In this document: in pieces, positions 8,315 to 17,862 of the stretch
Layout: every line of letters starts with the position of its first letter
How positions within the stretch are numbered: the stretch's first letter is position 1
Assembly: GCA_963751775.1 (NCBI GenBank)
Contig: CAVVVW010000031.1
Location: forward strand, 1-64,000
Direction: 5' to 3'
DNA length: 64,000 nt
DNA from: CADEEN01 sp963751775
GTDB lineage: Bacteria > Pseudomonadota > Gammaproteobacteria > Burkholderiales > Burkholderiaceae_C
Translations under genes and position numbers: made by a program
The notes under the pieces: model-generated
Database searches by the model: none
Told to the model about the DNA's origin: nothing
The model's input: only the letters and a program-made list of their open reading frames with translations

Positions 8315-10224
8315 GGCTCGAATTCGCCGCCGACGGCTCGGTGCAGGTGCGCACCGGCAAGGTCGAGCTCGGCCAGGGCATCCGCACGGCGCTGGCGCAG
8401 ATCGCGGCCGACGAACTCGGCCTGGCCATCGAACGCGTGCAGGTGCTGGCTGCCGATACCGCCTTCGGGCCCGACGAGGGCGTGACCTCGGGCAGCCTGT
8501 CGGTGCAGGACGGGGGCAGCGCGTTGCGTGCGGCGTGCATCGAAGCGCGCAAGCAGCCGCCGCGCACCGTGCCGCTCGTCGGCAGCTCCGTGCCGCGCAC
8601 CGACCTGGCCGCCAAGTTCGCCGGCGCACCGAGCTTCATCCACGACCTCGCGCCGCCGGGGCTGCTGCACGGGCGCGTGCTGCACCCGCCGCGGCGCGAT
8701 GCGCAGCTTGCCGGCGTCGACCTGGCGCGCGTGTCGTCGCTGCCCGGCGTCGTGGCCGTGCACCGCGACGGCCACTGCTCGGCGTGCTGGCCGAGCGCAG
8801 CCGCGACGCCGACAAGGCGATCGAAGTCCTGCGCGCGGTCGCACGCTGGACGCCCGGCCCACCGGGCCCCGACGAGAGCCAGGCGCGCGCCGGCCTGACG
8901 CAGCAGCCCGCGACCACCAGCCTGGTGGCCGAGCATGGCCAGCGCCCCGGCGACGGCATCGCGCGCACGCTGACGGCGCGCTACAGCAAGCCCTGGATCG
9001 CGCACGCGTCGGTCGCGCCCTCGTGTGCGCTGGCGCGCTGGGACGCCGGCCGCCTCGAGGTCTGGACGCACAGCCAGGGCCTCTACAACCTGCGCCGCGA
9101 TCTGGCGCTCGCCTTCGGCGTCGACGCCGACGCGGTGCGTGTGCGACACGCCGATGGCGCCGGTTGCTACGGCCACAACGGCGCCGACGACGTGGCCTTC
9201 GACGCCGCCTGGCTGGCGCGCGAGGCGCCGGGCCGCACCGTGCGCGTGCTGTGGAGCCGCGCCGACGAGCTGTCGCATGCGCCCTTCGGTACCGCGATGG
9301 CGGTCGAACTCGCCGCCGACCTCGACGCCCGCGGCGAGGTGCTGCACTGGCGGCACCAGGTCTGGAGTGCGGGCCACAGCGGCCGCCCCGGCCGCAACCC
9401 GGCGCCGGCGCTGCTCGGCAGTTGGCAGACGGCACAGCCCGTCGCCGAGCCGCCGCCGCTGAACATGCCGTTGGCCAGCGGCGGCGGCGCCGAGCGCAAT
9501 GCCGTGCCGGGCTACGCCTTGCCGGCGTGGCAGGTGCAGTGGCATCGAGGTACCCGCCACGCTGCGCAGCTCGGCGCTGCGCTCGCTCGGTGCGTTTGCG
9601 AACGTGTTCGCGGCCGAGAGCTTCGTCGACGAGATCGCGCATGCCACCGGCAGCGACCCGCTGCAGTGGCGCCTGCGCCACCTGGCGCACGACGCGCGCG
9701 CGCTCGCGGTGCTCGAGCTGGCGGCCGCGCGCGGCGGCTGGGCCTCGCGCGCGCGCACCGACGGCGTCGGCCACGGCCTGGCCTTCGCGCGCTACAAGGG
9801 CAGCGGCGCCTGGTGCGCGGTGATGGCCGAGGTCGAGGCCGGCGCGGCATTGAAGGTGCGACGGCTGACGATCGCGGTCGATGTCGGCCAGGCCGTCAAC
9901 CCCGACGGGGTGGTGGCGCAAATCGAGGGCGGTGCGATCCAGGCCACCAGTTGGGCCTTGAAGGAGGCCGTGCAATTCGATGCCGCTGGCATCACGAGCA
10001 ACAGCTGGGCCAGCTATCCGATCCTGCGTTTTTCCGAAGTGCCTGCCGTCGACGTGCATGTCGTGGCCTCGCAGGCACCGAGCCTGGGTGCCGGCGAGGC
10101 CTCGCTCGGGCCGACCGCGGCAGCGATCGCCAACGCGCTGTTCGACGCGCTCGGCGTGCGCGTGCGCGACCTGCCGCTCAGCGCCGAGCGCATCGTCGCG
10201 GCGATGAACGATGACGCGCCTTGA
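8311..10224 (+). CDS. Molybdopterin-binding large subunit of the hydroxylase (IorB-like), frameshifted, possibly shortened
   Basis: Cytosine-dinucleotide molybdopterin enzyme subunit. Seen in order: TGKVELGQGIRTALAQIAADE, DEGVTSGSLSVQDGG, GSSVPRTDLAAKF, LLHGRVLHPP, SALRSLGAFANVFAAESFVDE, IAVDVGQAVNPDGVVAQIEGG and, near the C-terminus, APSLGAGEASLGPTAAAIANA, whose GxGE glutamate is the catalytic base of the xanthine oxidase family. Frame breaks lie near 8780 and 9545. The product would be about 638 residues, short for the family. The gap seems to lie between the GSLSVQDGG and GSSVPRT segments, where relatives carry roughly 70-80 more residues. There is no export signal. Confidence 0.85.
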
Positions 10225-10239
10225 GATGAGGACCCTCTG

Positions 10240-10943
10240 ATGCCGGCTACCCTGCATTTGCTGTGCGCCGGTGCCGCGCAAGGCCTGGTCAAGGCGCTCG
10301 AGCCGCGGCTGCTGGCCGAAGCCGGCGCGGCCCTCGATGCGCGCTTCGGCGCCGTCGGCGCGATGAAGGAAGCGCTGCTCGCCGGCGCGGCCTGCGACCT
10401 GATGGTCCTCGACCGACAAGATGATCGGCGAGCTGGCCGCGGCCGGCCTGCTGCGCGGCGATACGCGTGCCGCGCTCGGCCGCGTGCGCACCGGTGTCGC
10501 CGTGCGCAGCGGCGCACCGCGGCCCGACGTCGGCACGCCCGAGGCGCTGAAGGCCGCGCTGCTGGCGGCCGATGCGGTCTACTTTCCCGATGCGCTGCGG
10601 TCCACCGCCGGCATCCACTTCGCGGCGGTGCTGCGCCAGCTCGGCATCCACGACCGAACTCGAAGCGCGCCTGCGCACCTTCCCCAACGGCGCGACGGCG
10701 ATGCGCGAACTGGCGCTGCACGGCACGCCGCGGTCGATCGGCTGCACCCAGGTCAGCGAGATCAAGTACACCGCCGGCGTCGAGCTGGTCGCGCTGCTGC
10801 CGGCGCGCTTCGAGCTGGCCACCACCTACACCGCGGCGCTGAGCGCAACGGCGGCCGAGCCGGCGCTGGCGGCGCGTTTCATCGCCATGCTGACGGGCGG
10901 CGATACTCGCGCACTTCGCGACGCGGCCGGCTTCGAGGACTGA
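10240..10943 (+). CDS. ModA-like substrate-binding-fold protein without signal peptide, frameshifted
   Basis: About 234 residues when joined across breaks near 10415 and 10655. The N-terminus MPATLHLLCAGAAQGLV, then a region ending CDLMVLT, a middle GVAVRSGAPRPDVGTPEALKA and the C-terminal half with SIGCTQVSEIKY match the molybdate/tungstate-binding-protein type II periplasmic fold (SBP_bac_11). Unlike ModA, no export signal is visible, so it is probably cytoplasmic. It starts 15 bp after the molybdopterin subunit gene with a GAGATGAGGA site, so it is in the same operon. A role in handling molybdate or sensing a small acid for that enzyme is inference. Confidence 0.75.
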
Positions 10944-10956
10944 AGGAGAGAAGCCC

Positions 10957-11925
10957 ATGCAACGACGTCACCTGATCGCCGCCTTGCCTGCCGCGCTGGC
11001 CTGGACGCACCTGCGCGCGCAGTCGTTCCCGAGCCGGCAGATCCGCTACATCGTGCCGGTGGCGGCCGGCGGCGGCAGCGACCTGGTCGGCCGCACGGTG
11101 ACCGAACGCTGGGGCCGGCTGCTGAACCAGACCTTCGTCGTCGACAACATCGGCGGCGGCGGCGGCGCGATCGCCTGCCAGACCACGGCCAAGGCCGCGC
11201 CCGATGGCTACACGCTGCTGCAAGGCTATGTCGCCACGCATGGCACCAGCCCGGCCACGCGCAGCAAGCTGCCCTACGACGCGATCAAGGACTTCACGCC
11301 GGTCGGCATGATCGGCGGCACGCCCAACGTGCTGGTCGTCAACGCCAGCCTGCCGATCCAGGACATGGCGCAGTTCATCGCCTACCTGCGCGCCAATCCG
11401 GGCCGCGTCAGCTACGGCTCGGCCGGGCAGGGCTCGCTGACGCACCTGACGATGGAATTGCTGAAGGACGCGGCGAATCTGTTCGCCGTGCACATCCCGT
11501 ACCGCGGCATCGCGCCGGCCTTCAACGACCTGCTCGGCGGCCAGACGCAGGCCATGTTCCCGGGCCTGGCGGCCGCGTTGCCGCACATCCGCTCGGGCCG
11601 TGTGCGGCCGCTGGCCGTCACCGGCAATGCCCGGCATCCGCTGCTCAAGGACGTGCCGACCATGGTCGAGGTCGGGTTCAAGGGCTTCGACGCGCTGCAG
11701 TGGTACGGCGTGGTCGGCCCGGCCGGACTGCCGCCCGCGGTGCTGAAGACGCTCAACGACACATTGGGCACGGTGCTCGCCGGCCCCGACCTGCGCGAGC
11801 GGCTGTCGGCCGAGGCGGTGGAACCCTCGCCGATGTCGCCCGACGCGTTCGGCCAGTTCATCCGCGCCGACATCGCACGCTGGACCAAGATCGCGCGCGA
11901 CCGCAAGATCGATCTCGACGCGTGA
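10957..11925 (+). CDS. Bug-family tripartite tricarboxylate transporter substrate-binding protein
   Basis: A 322-residue receptor, intact, 13 bp after the ModA-like gene with AAGGAGA in front of ATG. The N-terminus MQRRHLIAALPAALAWTHLRAQ is a signal peptide with a twin-basic start but no full Tat motif. Bug signatures include FPSRQIRYIVPVAAGGGSDL, FVVDNIGGGGG, APDGYTLLQGY and VHIPYRGIAPA. Its NIGGGGGA loop is richer in glycine than the GAGG version in the neighbouring receptors, so its ligand may differ. It continues the molybdenum-hydroxylase operon. Confidence 0.93.
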   Translation: MQRRHLIAALPAALAWTHLRAQSFPSRQIRYIVPVAAGGGSDLVGRTVTERWGRLLNQTFVVDNIGGGGGAIACQTTAKAAPDGYTLLQGYVATHGTSPATRSKLPYDAIKDFTPVGMIGGTPNVLVVNASLPIQDMAQFIAYLRANPGRVSYGSAGQGSLTHLTMELLKDAANLFAVHIPYRGIAPAFNDLLGGQTQAMFPGLAAALPHIRSGRVRPLAVTGNARHPLLKDVPTMVEVGFKGFDALQWYGVVGPAGLPPAVLKTLNDTLGTVLAGPDLRERLSAEAVEPSPMSPDAFGQFIRADIARWTKIARDRKIDLDA

Positions 11926-11928
11926 CGT

Positions 11929-12018
11929 GACCACCCCCGAAGCGCCTGCGGCGCTCCCCCTCGAGGGGGCACCGCTGGCGGACCGGCAGAGCCGGATCCG
12001 CGGCGGTCGCTTGGCGCG
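11929..12018 (+). repeat. Palindromic repeat A, copy 1
   Basis: This 90-bp unit differs from a second copy about 1.04 kb downstream at only a few positions. It contains three potential hairpins: AGCGCC-TGC-GGCGCT, the perfect palindrome CCCCCTCGAGGGGG, and CCGGC-AGA-GCCGG with outer GCGGA/TCCGC pairing. Differences from the other copy are compensatory within the first and third stems. The unit runs into the start of the next receptor gene. Confidence 0.88.
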
Positions 12019-12970
12019 TTTGGTTCATGCGCTATGCGCCGGCCTGCTGCTTGCCTTTGCGGCGCAGGCCCAGGACTACCCGAACCGGCCGATCAGGATC
12101 ATCGTGCCGTTCTCGCCCGGCGGCGCCGTCGATGGGCCGACGCGCGCCGTCGCGCAGGAATTGGGCAAGCGGCTGAAGCAGCAGGTCATCATCGACAACA
12201 AGCCCGGTGCCGGCGCGACGATCGGCAGCGAGATGGTGGCCAAGTCCGCGCCCGACGGCTACACGCTGCTGCTGGCCTCGCAGACCAACGCCATCAGCGC
12301 CTCGCTGTACAGCAAGCTCAGCTTCAACCCGATCGACGACTTCGTCGGCATCTCGCTGCTCGGCCGTGAACCGGGGGTGCTGGTCGTGCACCCGTCGCTG
12401 CCGGTGAAGAACGTGGCCGAGCTGATCGCCTATGCCAAGGAGCGGCCGGGGCAATTGAATTACGCCTCGTCGGGCAACGGCAGCGGCCAGCATCTGTTCA
12501 TGGCCTTGTTCGCGTCGATGGCCGGCGTGAAGCTCACGCATGTGCCGTACCGCGGCAGCGGCCAGGCCACCACCGATCTGCTCGGCGGCACGGTGCCGAT
12601 GGCCATGCCCGGCACGGCCGGCATGGTCGGCCACATCAAGGCCGGCAAGCTGCGCCCGCTGGCCACCAGCGGCGTCACCCGCTCGCCGCAACTGCCCGAC
12701 GTGCCGACGCTGGCCGAGTCGGGCCTCGCCGGTTACTCGGCCTATGTCTGGATGGGCCTGCTGGCGCCCAAGGGCACGCCGCCGGCGATCGTCGATCGCC
12801 TGTACCGTGAGTTGAAGGCCTCGCTCGACGCGCCCGAGGTCAAGGGCTTCTTCACCGAGGCCGGCGTCGAGATCGTCGGCTCGACGCCAGCGGAATTCGA
12901 CGCCTATTTCCGCGAGGAGCGCGACCGCTGGGCCCGTTCGGTCAAGGAATCCGGCGCAAAGATAGATTGA
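12011..12970 (+). CDS. Bug-family tripartite tricarboxylate transporter substrate-binding protein
   Basis: A receptor with the Bug motifs YPNRPIRIIVPFSPGGAVDG, VIIDNKPGAGATIG, APDGYTLLLAS and VPYRGSGQ. The frame is open upstream to a GTG at 11927, but codons 1-30 of that longer form are simply translated palindromic repeat A. I therefore prefer the TTG at 12011, which gives a compact signal peptide (ARLVHALCAGLLLAFAAQAQ). No convincing ribosome binding site separates the two options. Fourth Bug receptor in 8 kb and the last of the run; it closes the putative catabolic operon before a second copy of the repeat. Confidence 0.9.
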   Translation: MARLVHALCAGLLLAFAAQAQDYPNRPIRIIVPFSPGGAVDGPTRAVAQELGKRLKQQVIIDNKPGAGATIGSEMVAKSAPDGYTLLLASQTNAISASLYSKLSFNPIDDFVGISLLGREPGVLVVHPSLPVKNVAELIAYAKERPGQLNYASSGNGSGQHLFMALFASMAGVKLTHVPYRGSGQATTDLLGGTVPMAMPGTAGMVGHIKAGKLRPLATSGVTRSPQLPDVPTLAESGLAGYSAYVWMGLLAPKGTPPAIVDRLYRELKASLDAPEVKGFFTEAGVEIVGSTPAEFDAYFREERDRWARSVKESGAKID

Positions 12971-12971
12971 C

Positions 12972-13061
12972 GACCACCCCCGAAGCGGCTGCGCCGCTCC
13001 CCCTCGAGGGGGCACCGCTGGCGGCCTGGCAAAGCCAGATCCGCGGCGGTTGCTTGGCAAG
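12972..13061 (+). repeat. Palindromic repeat A, copy 2
   Basis: Second copy of the 90-bp unit, lying between the fourth Bug receptor stop and the alpha/beta-hydrolase start. The first stem here is AGCGGC-TGC-GCCGCT and the third is CTGGC-AAA-GCCAG, each keeping base pairing by paired changes relative to copy 1; the central CCCCCTCGAGGGGG is identical. There is no T-run, so it is not an ordinary terminator. Confidence 0.88.
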
Positions 13062-13080
13062 ACACACATAAGAGGACCGC

Positions 13081-13990
13081 ATGATTACGGGACAGGAACA
13101 CTGGACAACGAAGAAGACCGCCGACGGCGACGTGCGCCTGTTCCTGTGGGAGAAGTTCGTCGGCGCGCCCGGCGGCAAGCCCGCCGTGCTGTTCGTGCAT
13201 GGCTCGTCGATGGCCTCGCAGCCGACCTTCGACCTGACGGTGCCGGGCCGGCCCGATTCGTCGGTGATGGACTGGTTTGCCGAGCGCGGCTTCGTCTGCT
13301 GGTGCGTCGACATGGAAGGCTACGGCCGCAGCGACAAGCGGCGCGACATCTATTGCGACATCGCCAACGGCGCCGATGACCTGCAGGCCGCCACCGACTA
13401 CATCGCCGCCACCCGCGGCGTGACCAGCTTCCTGACCTACGGCATCTCGTCGGGCGCGCTGCGCGCGGCGCTGTTCGCGCAACGCCATCCCGAGCGCGTG
13501 GCGCGGCTGGCGCTGGACGCCTTCGTCTGGACCGGCGCGGGCGCGCCGACGCTCGAGCAGCGGCGCAAGAAGCTGCCGGAATTCCTGGCCCACAAGCGGC
13601 GCCCGATCGACCGCGCCTTCGTGCGCTCGATCTTTTCCCGCGACCACCCCGATTGCGCCGACGCGGCCACCGTCGAAGCCTTCGCCGACGCGATCCTGGC
13701 GCTGGACGACTCGATGCCCAACGGCACCTACATCGACATGTGCTCGAAGCTGCCGGTGGTCGACCCCGAGAAGATCACCGTGCCCACCGTCGTGCTGCGC
13801 GGCCAGTTCGACGGCATCGCCGGCATCGACGACCTGATCGAGTTCTTCAAGCGCCTGCCGTCGCCGGACAAGCAGTTCACGCGTGCTGAACGGCATCTCG
13901 CACGCCAGCTTTCAGCAGAAGAACTACAAGATGGTCTATCAGATCCTGCACGCCTATTTCACCCAGCCCGCGCCGGCCTATACGGCGTGA
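13081..13990 (+). CDS. Alpha/beta-fold hydrolase, frameshifted near the C-terminus
   Basis: About 302 residues. Oxyanion-side motif VLFVHGSSMASQPTF, then the strand VCWCVDMEGYGRSD, the nucleophile elbow TYGISSGALRAALF (GxSxG with the central Ser) and a late acid region VVLRGQFDGIAGIDD. Removing one C near 13884 joins the frame to VLNGISHASF, whose His would complete the triad, and on to TGA at 13988-13990. The ATG at 13081 follows AGAGGA. The substrate is not evident; together with the next gene it could supply ester or C-C hydrolysis in the same pathway as the molybdenum hydroxylase. Confidence 0.85.
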
Positions 13991-13995
13991 CGACC

Positions 13996-14931
13996 ATGCT
14001 CGACCCGCAGGCCCGCGCGCTGATCGACCTGATGATCGAGCGTGGCGTGCCGCCGGTGCACACGCTGAGCCCGGCCGACGCGCGCCGCTTCTACCGCGAG
14101 CGGCGCGCGTTGACGCAGCCCGAGGCGCCCGCGGTCGGGCAGGTCGAGGCGCATACGGTGGTCGGGCCGCACGGCCCGATCGCGCTTGCGCCTGTATCGA
14201 CCGCGGATGGTGGGTGACGCGACGCCGGTGCTGGTGTACTTCCACGGCGGCGGCTGGACCATCGGCGACCTCGACACGCACGACGTGCTGTGCCGCCAGT
14301 TGTGCCTGGGCGCCGGCATCGCGGTGGTTTCGGTCGACTACCGCCTCGGCCCCGAGCACCGTTTCCCGGCCGCGATCGACGACGCGCTGGCTGCCGTGCG
14401 CTGGGTCCGGCGCGAGGCGGACTTGCTGGGCATCGACGGCCGCGCCTGGCGCTCGGCGGCGACAGCGCCGGCGGCAACATCGCCGCGGTGTTGCCGCTGC
14501 TGCTGCGCGACGCGGGCGAGGCGCTGCCGGCATTCCAGTTGCTGATCTACCCGGCCACCGACATGCGCTGCGGCGCGCCATCGCACCGCGCCAACGGCCA
14601 GGGCTATCTGCTGACGAACGAGAGCATCGCGTATTACCGCGCCAACTACATCGCCGACCCGGCGCAGTGGGCCGACTGGCGCGCCTCGCCGCTGCTGGCC
14701 GAAGACCTGCACGGCCTGCCGCCGGCGCTGGTCCTGACGGCCGGCTTCGACCCGCTGCGCGACGAAGGGCGCCAGTACGCCGATGCGTTGTCGGCGGCGG
14801 GCAACGCCGTGCAGTACGTCTGCTTCGAGCGCCAGTTGCACGGCTTCATCACGATGGGGCGCTTGATCGACGAGGCCAATACCGCGGTCGATCTGTGCGC
14901 CGCGGTGCTGCGGCGCGCGTTGCGCCGCTGA
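13996..14931 (+). CDS. Alpha/beta-hydrolase of the hormone-sensitive-lipase family, frameshifted
   Basis: About 311 residues beginning MLDPQARALIDLM, five bases after the previous stop. HSL-family motifs appear in order: YFHGGGWTIGDLDTHD (HGGG oxyanion motif), VDYRLGPEHRFPAAIDD, GGDSAGGN (nucleophile Ser), AGFDPLRDEG (acid) and QLHGFI (His). This is the layout of carboxylesterases acting on short acyl or aryl esters. Frame breaks lie near 14190 and 14450; segments in the three frames join into one normal family protein. Probably cotranscribed with the upstream hydrolase. Confidence 0.87.
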
Positions 14932-15015
14932 GCGGCAGGCGCGTGCGTGCCTGCGCTGCGCCGGCGGTGGGTCACCGCTTCGACTTGGCTTCGCAAGCCG
15001 TGGTTGGCGGTCGCC

Positions 15016-16538
15016 GTGGCCACGCCGACGCGGCGCACGTTGTCGGCATCACGATCGATCGTGCACCTCGTCGTGTGCGGTGCGCATTGGCCGGCCACGC
15101 GGTCGCGGCAGCGCAAGCGGCGGGCGGCGATGCGCCCGAAGATTCAACGCCGTGCAGGTGACTGCCGACCAACGTGACGGTGGGCATCGAGCGCTTGCGG
15201 TTGCGGATGGCGAAGCGATCGGCCTGCTCGGCGTCAGCTACATCGCAGAGCTGGCGCCCGGCTGGTGGCTGGGCCCGGCGATCTATGGCGCCTGCAGCGG
15301 CGATCGTGGCGGCCTCTTCACCTGGGGCGTCGAGGGCCAACGGCGCTGGCGCCCGGCCGCACGCTGGCAACTCGGCGCCGGGCTGTATGTCGGCGGTGGC
15401 GGCGGCGCCGGTGCACCGGTCGGCGGCGGCCTGATGCTGCGCCCGCATGCCGATCTGCTGCGTGACTTCGGCGGCTGGTCGGCAGGCATCAGCGCGTCGC
15501 AGGTTCGCTTTCCGAACGGATCGATCCACAGCACGCAACTCGGCCTGCTGGTCGCCGTGAACGACACGTTCGCCTATCTTGCGCCGGGGCATGGCGGGCA
15601 GCAGGTCGACTTCAGCGGTGCCGGCGGCCTCGGCGCAGACCGCGTGAGCCTGATCGCCGGCCGCTACGCCACGGCCGCCGATCGCGGCACACCGGTGCGG
15701 ACCGTCGGCATGCAGTTGCAGCGACAACTGGGTCCCATCCTGTCCGCGACCCTGGAAGCCGCCGGCGCAGCGACCGGCGAGGCCGATGGCTACGCCGAAT
15801 TCCTGGCCGGCGCGCTGGCACTCTGGCCCGTCGGCGACGGGCCGCTGCGCCTGGGCCTGCGTGCGGCGGTCGGCCTCGGCGGTGGCGGCGCGGTTCCGAC
15901 CGGCGGCGGTCCCATCGCCAAAGCGGCCGTGGTCGGGGTGGCTGCCGCTGGCTCGCAGCTCTCGCTCGGGCTGGAGGCCGGGCGCGCGCGCGCGTTCGAC
16001 GGTGCCTTCAACAGCCGCTATGCGCAACTCACGCTGGGTCTGGCCTTCGCCGATGGCGCGGCCGCGGCCGACGCCACGACCTCGGACAGCGTCGTGCACG
16101 ACATGCAGTGGGCCGTCAGCGCGCAGCAGTACCTGCATGCGCGCAGGGACGATGGCAGCGCGGGCAGCCTGAGCACCTTGGGGCTGAAGTTCCAGCGTGC
16201 CTTGGGCGAGAACCTGTACCTCAGCGCGCAGGCGCACAGCGCGGTCGCCGGTGGTGCGGGCGCCTACTCGGCGGGCATGACTGGGCCTGGGCGCGAGCCT
16301 GCGAGTGGCCGATGCCGCGCAATGGAGCGTCGGCGCCGAGGCACTGATCGGCGCGGGTGGGGGTGGCGGCGTGGCAAGCCATGGCGGCGCGCTGGTGCAG
16401 CCGATGGGCTGGATCCGGCGCGACCTCGGCCGCCACAGCCGCCTGCAGCTGGGCGCCGGGTACGTGAAGTCGCTGCGCGGCGATTTGTCGAGCGCGGTCT
16501 TCGACCTCAGCTGGGGGCTGGCATTCGGCGTGCCGTAG
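15016..16538 (+). CDS. Uncharacterised exported protein, probable outer-membrane beta-barrel, frameshifted
   Basis: I do not recognise a named family. A plausible start is GTG 15016, giving a signal-like segment (TRRTLSASRSIVHLVVCGA, then ALAGHAVAAAQA after a frame change near 15085). Further breaks lie near 15140 and 16285. The body of about 480 residues is rich in Gly and Ala, with alternating polar and apolar stretches typical of barrel strands (WWLGPAIYGAC, RWQLGAGLYVGGG, HADLLRDFGGWSAGISAS, YAQLTLGLAF, RLQLGAGYVKSL), ending SSAVFDLSWGLAFGVP. Repeated blocks pairing a short turn with a Gly-rich strand suggest an autotransported or surface barrel. The two upstream frame joins are less certain than the C-terminal one. 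Confidence 0.5.
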
Positions 16539-16587
16539 CGCGGCGATCGGCACGCCGGCAAGGGCGCCGGCAAGCAGCGGCGGCCGG

Positions 16588-17862
16588 CTACTTGTAGCTG
16601 CGCAGGTCCTCGATCACCTTGCCGTCGTTGGGCAGCTGGCCCGGCTGCTTCCAGGCGATCTCGCCGCGCAGCTTGGTGATGTCGCGCAGGCTCTGCGCGA
16701 CACGCTCGGCCAGGCCTTCGGGCGCGGCCCGCGCCAGCTCGGCATGCAGCGTCATGCGGTCGTTGGCCATCTCGCCTTCGACCACCAGCCGCGCGCGGGC
16801 GATCTCGGGGTGGCGCTTGACGACTTCGGCGACCTGGCCGGCATGCACGAACATGCCGCGCACCTTGGCCGTCTGGTCGGCGCGGCCGAGCCAGCCGCGG
16901 ATGCGGGTGTTGGTGCGCCCGGTCGGGCAGCGGCCGGGCAGCACCGCCGACAGATCGCCGGTGCCGAAGCGGATCAGCGGATGGTCGGCGTTGAGCGTGG
17001 TGACGACGACTTCGCCGACTTCGCCATCGGCCACCGGCTCGCCGCTGCCGGGGCGCACGATCTCGACGATCACGCCTTCGTCGATCACCAGGCCCTCGCG
17101 CGCCGAGGTCTCGTAGGCGATCAGGCCGAGGTCGGCGGTGGCGTAGCTCTGGTAGGCCTGGATGCCGCGCTCGATCAGCCAGTCGCGCAGCGAGGGCGGG
17201 AAGGCCTCGCCGCCGAGCAGCGCCTTCTTCAGCGAGCCGATGTCGGTGCGGGTTTCGGCCGCCTTCTCGACCAGGATCTTCAGGAAGCTCGGCGTGCCGA
17301 TGTAGGCGTCGGGCCGCAGCTCGCCGATCGCCTGCAACTGCAGCTCGGTGTTGCCGACGCCGCCGGGAAAGACCGTGCAGCCCAGCGCCAGCGCACCCGA
17401 CTCCATCATCAGGCCACCGGGCGTGAGGTGGTAGGAGAAGCAGTTGTGCACCAGGTCGCCGCCACGCAAGCCGGCGGCGTGCAGGGCGCGGGCCAGGCGC
17501 CAGTAGTCGCTGGCCAGGCCTTCGGGTTCGTAGATCGGCCCCGGCGACTGGTACACGCGCTGGGCGCGGCGCACGCTGCCCAGCGCACGCCAGCCGATGG
17601 TGGCGAAGCCGCCGAAGGGGTCACCGCCATGGTCGCGCGCGGCTTGCTGGCGCGCCAGCAGCTCGGGCTTGCGCACGACGGGCAGGGTGGCCAGCGCGGC
17701 GCGGCTGTTGATCGTGGTGGCATCGACGCCGGCCAGCAACTGCGCGAACGCGCTGGCGTTGCGCTGGGCGTGCGCAACCAGTGCCGGCAGGGCCGCCACC
17801 AGCTTGGCTTCGCGCACGGCAGGGTCGCGCGCTTCGAGCGCGTCGTGGAAGTCGGCGTTCAT
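16588..17862 (-). CDS. Phenylacetate-CoA ligase (PaaK-like) family protein
   Basis: A 424-residue adenylate-forming enzyme beginning MNADFHDALEARD, ATG at 17862 overlapping the previous stop by ATGA. It has the PaaK-type layout: PVVRKPELLARQQ, an N-domain with GGLMMESGALALG, KKALLGGEAFPPSLRD, QSYATADLGLIAYET in place of the usual acidic AMP-site motif, HPLIRFGTGDLSAV, and GWLGRADQTAKVRGMFVHAGQVAEV before the small C-terminal domain. It should activate an aromatic or other carboxylic acid to its CoA thioester in the cytoplasm. As the last gene of the transporter operon, it probably acts on the imported compound. Confidence 0.88.
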   Translation of the reverse strand: MNADFHDALEARDPAVREAKLVAALPALVAHAQRNASAFAQLLAGVDATTINSRAALATLPVVRKPELLARQQAARDHGGDPFGGFATIGWRALGSVRRAQRVYQSPGPIYEPEGLASDYWRLARALHAAGLRGGDLVHNCFSYHLTPGGLMMESGALALGCTVFPGGVGNTELQLQAIGELRPDAYIGTPSFLKILVEKAAETRTDIGSLKKALLGGEAFPPSLRDWLIERGIQAYQSYATADLGLIAYETSAREGLVIDEGVIVEIVRPGSGEPVADGEVGEVVVTTLNADHPLIRFGTGDLSAVLPGRCPTGRTNTRIRGWLGRADQTAKVRGMFVHAGQVAEVVKRHPEIARARLVVEGEMANDRMTLHAELARAAPEGLAERVAQSLRDITKLRGEIAWKQPGQLPNDGKVIEDLRSYK

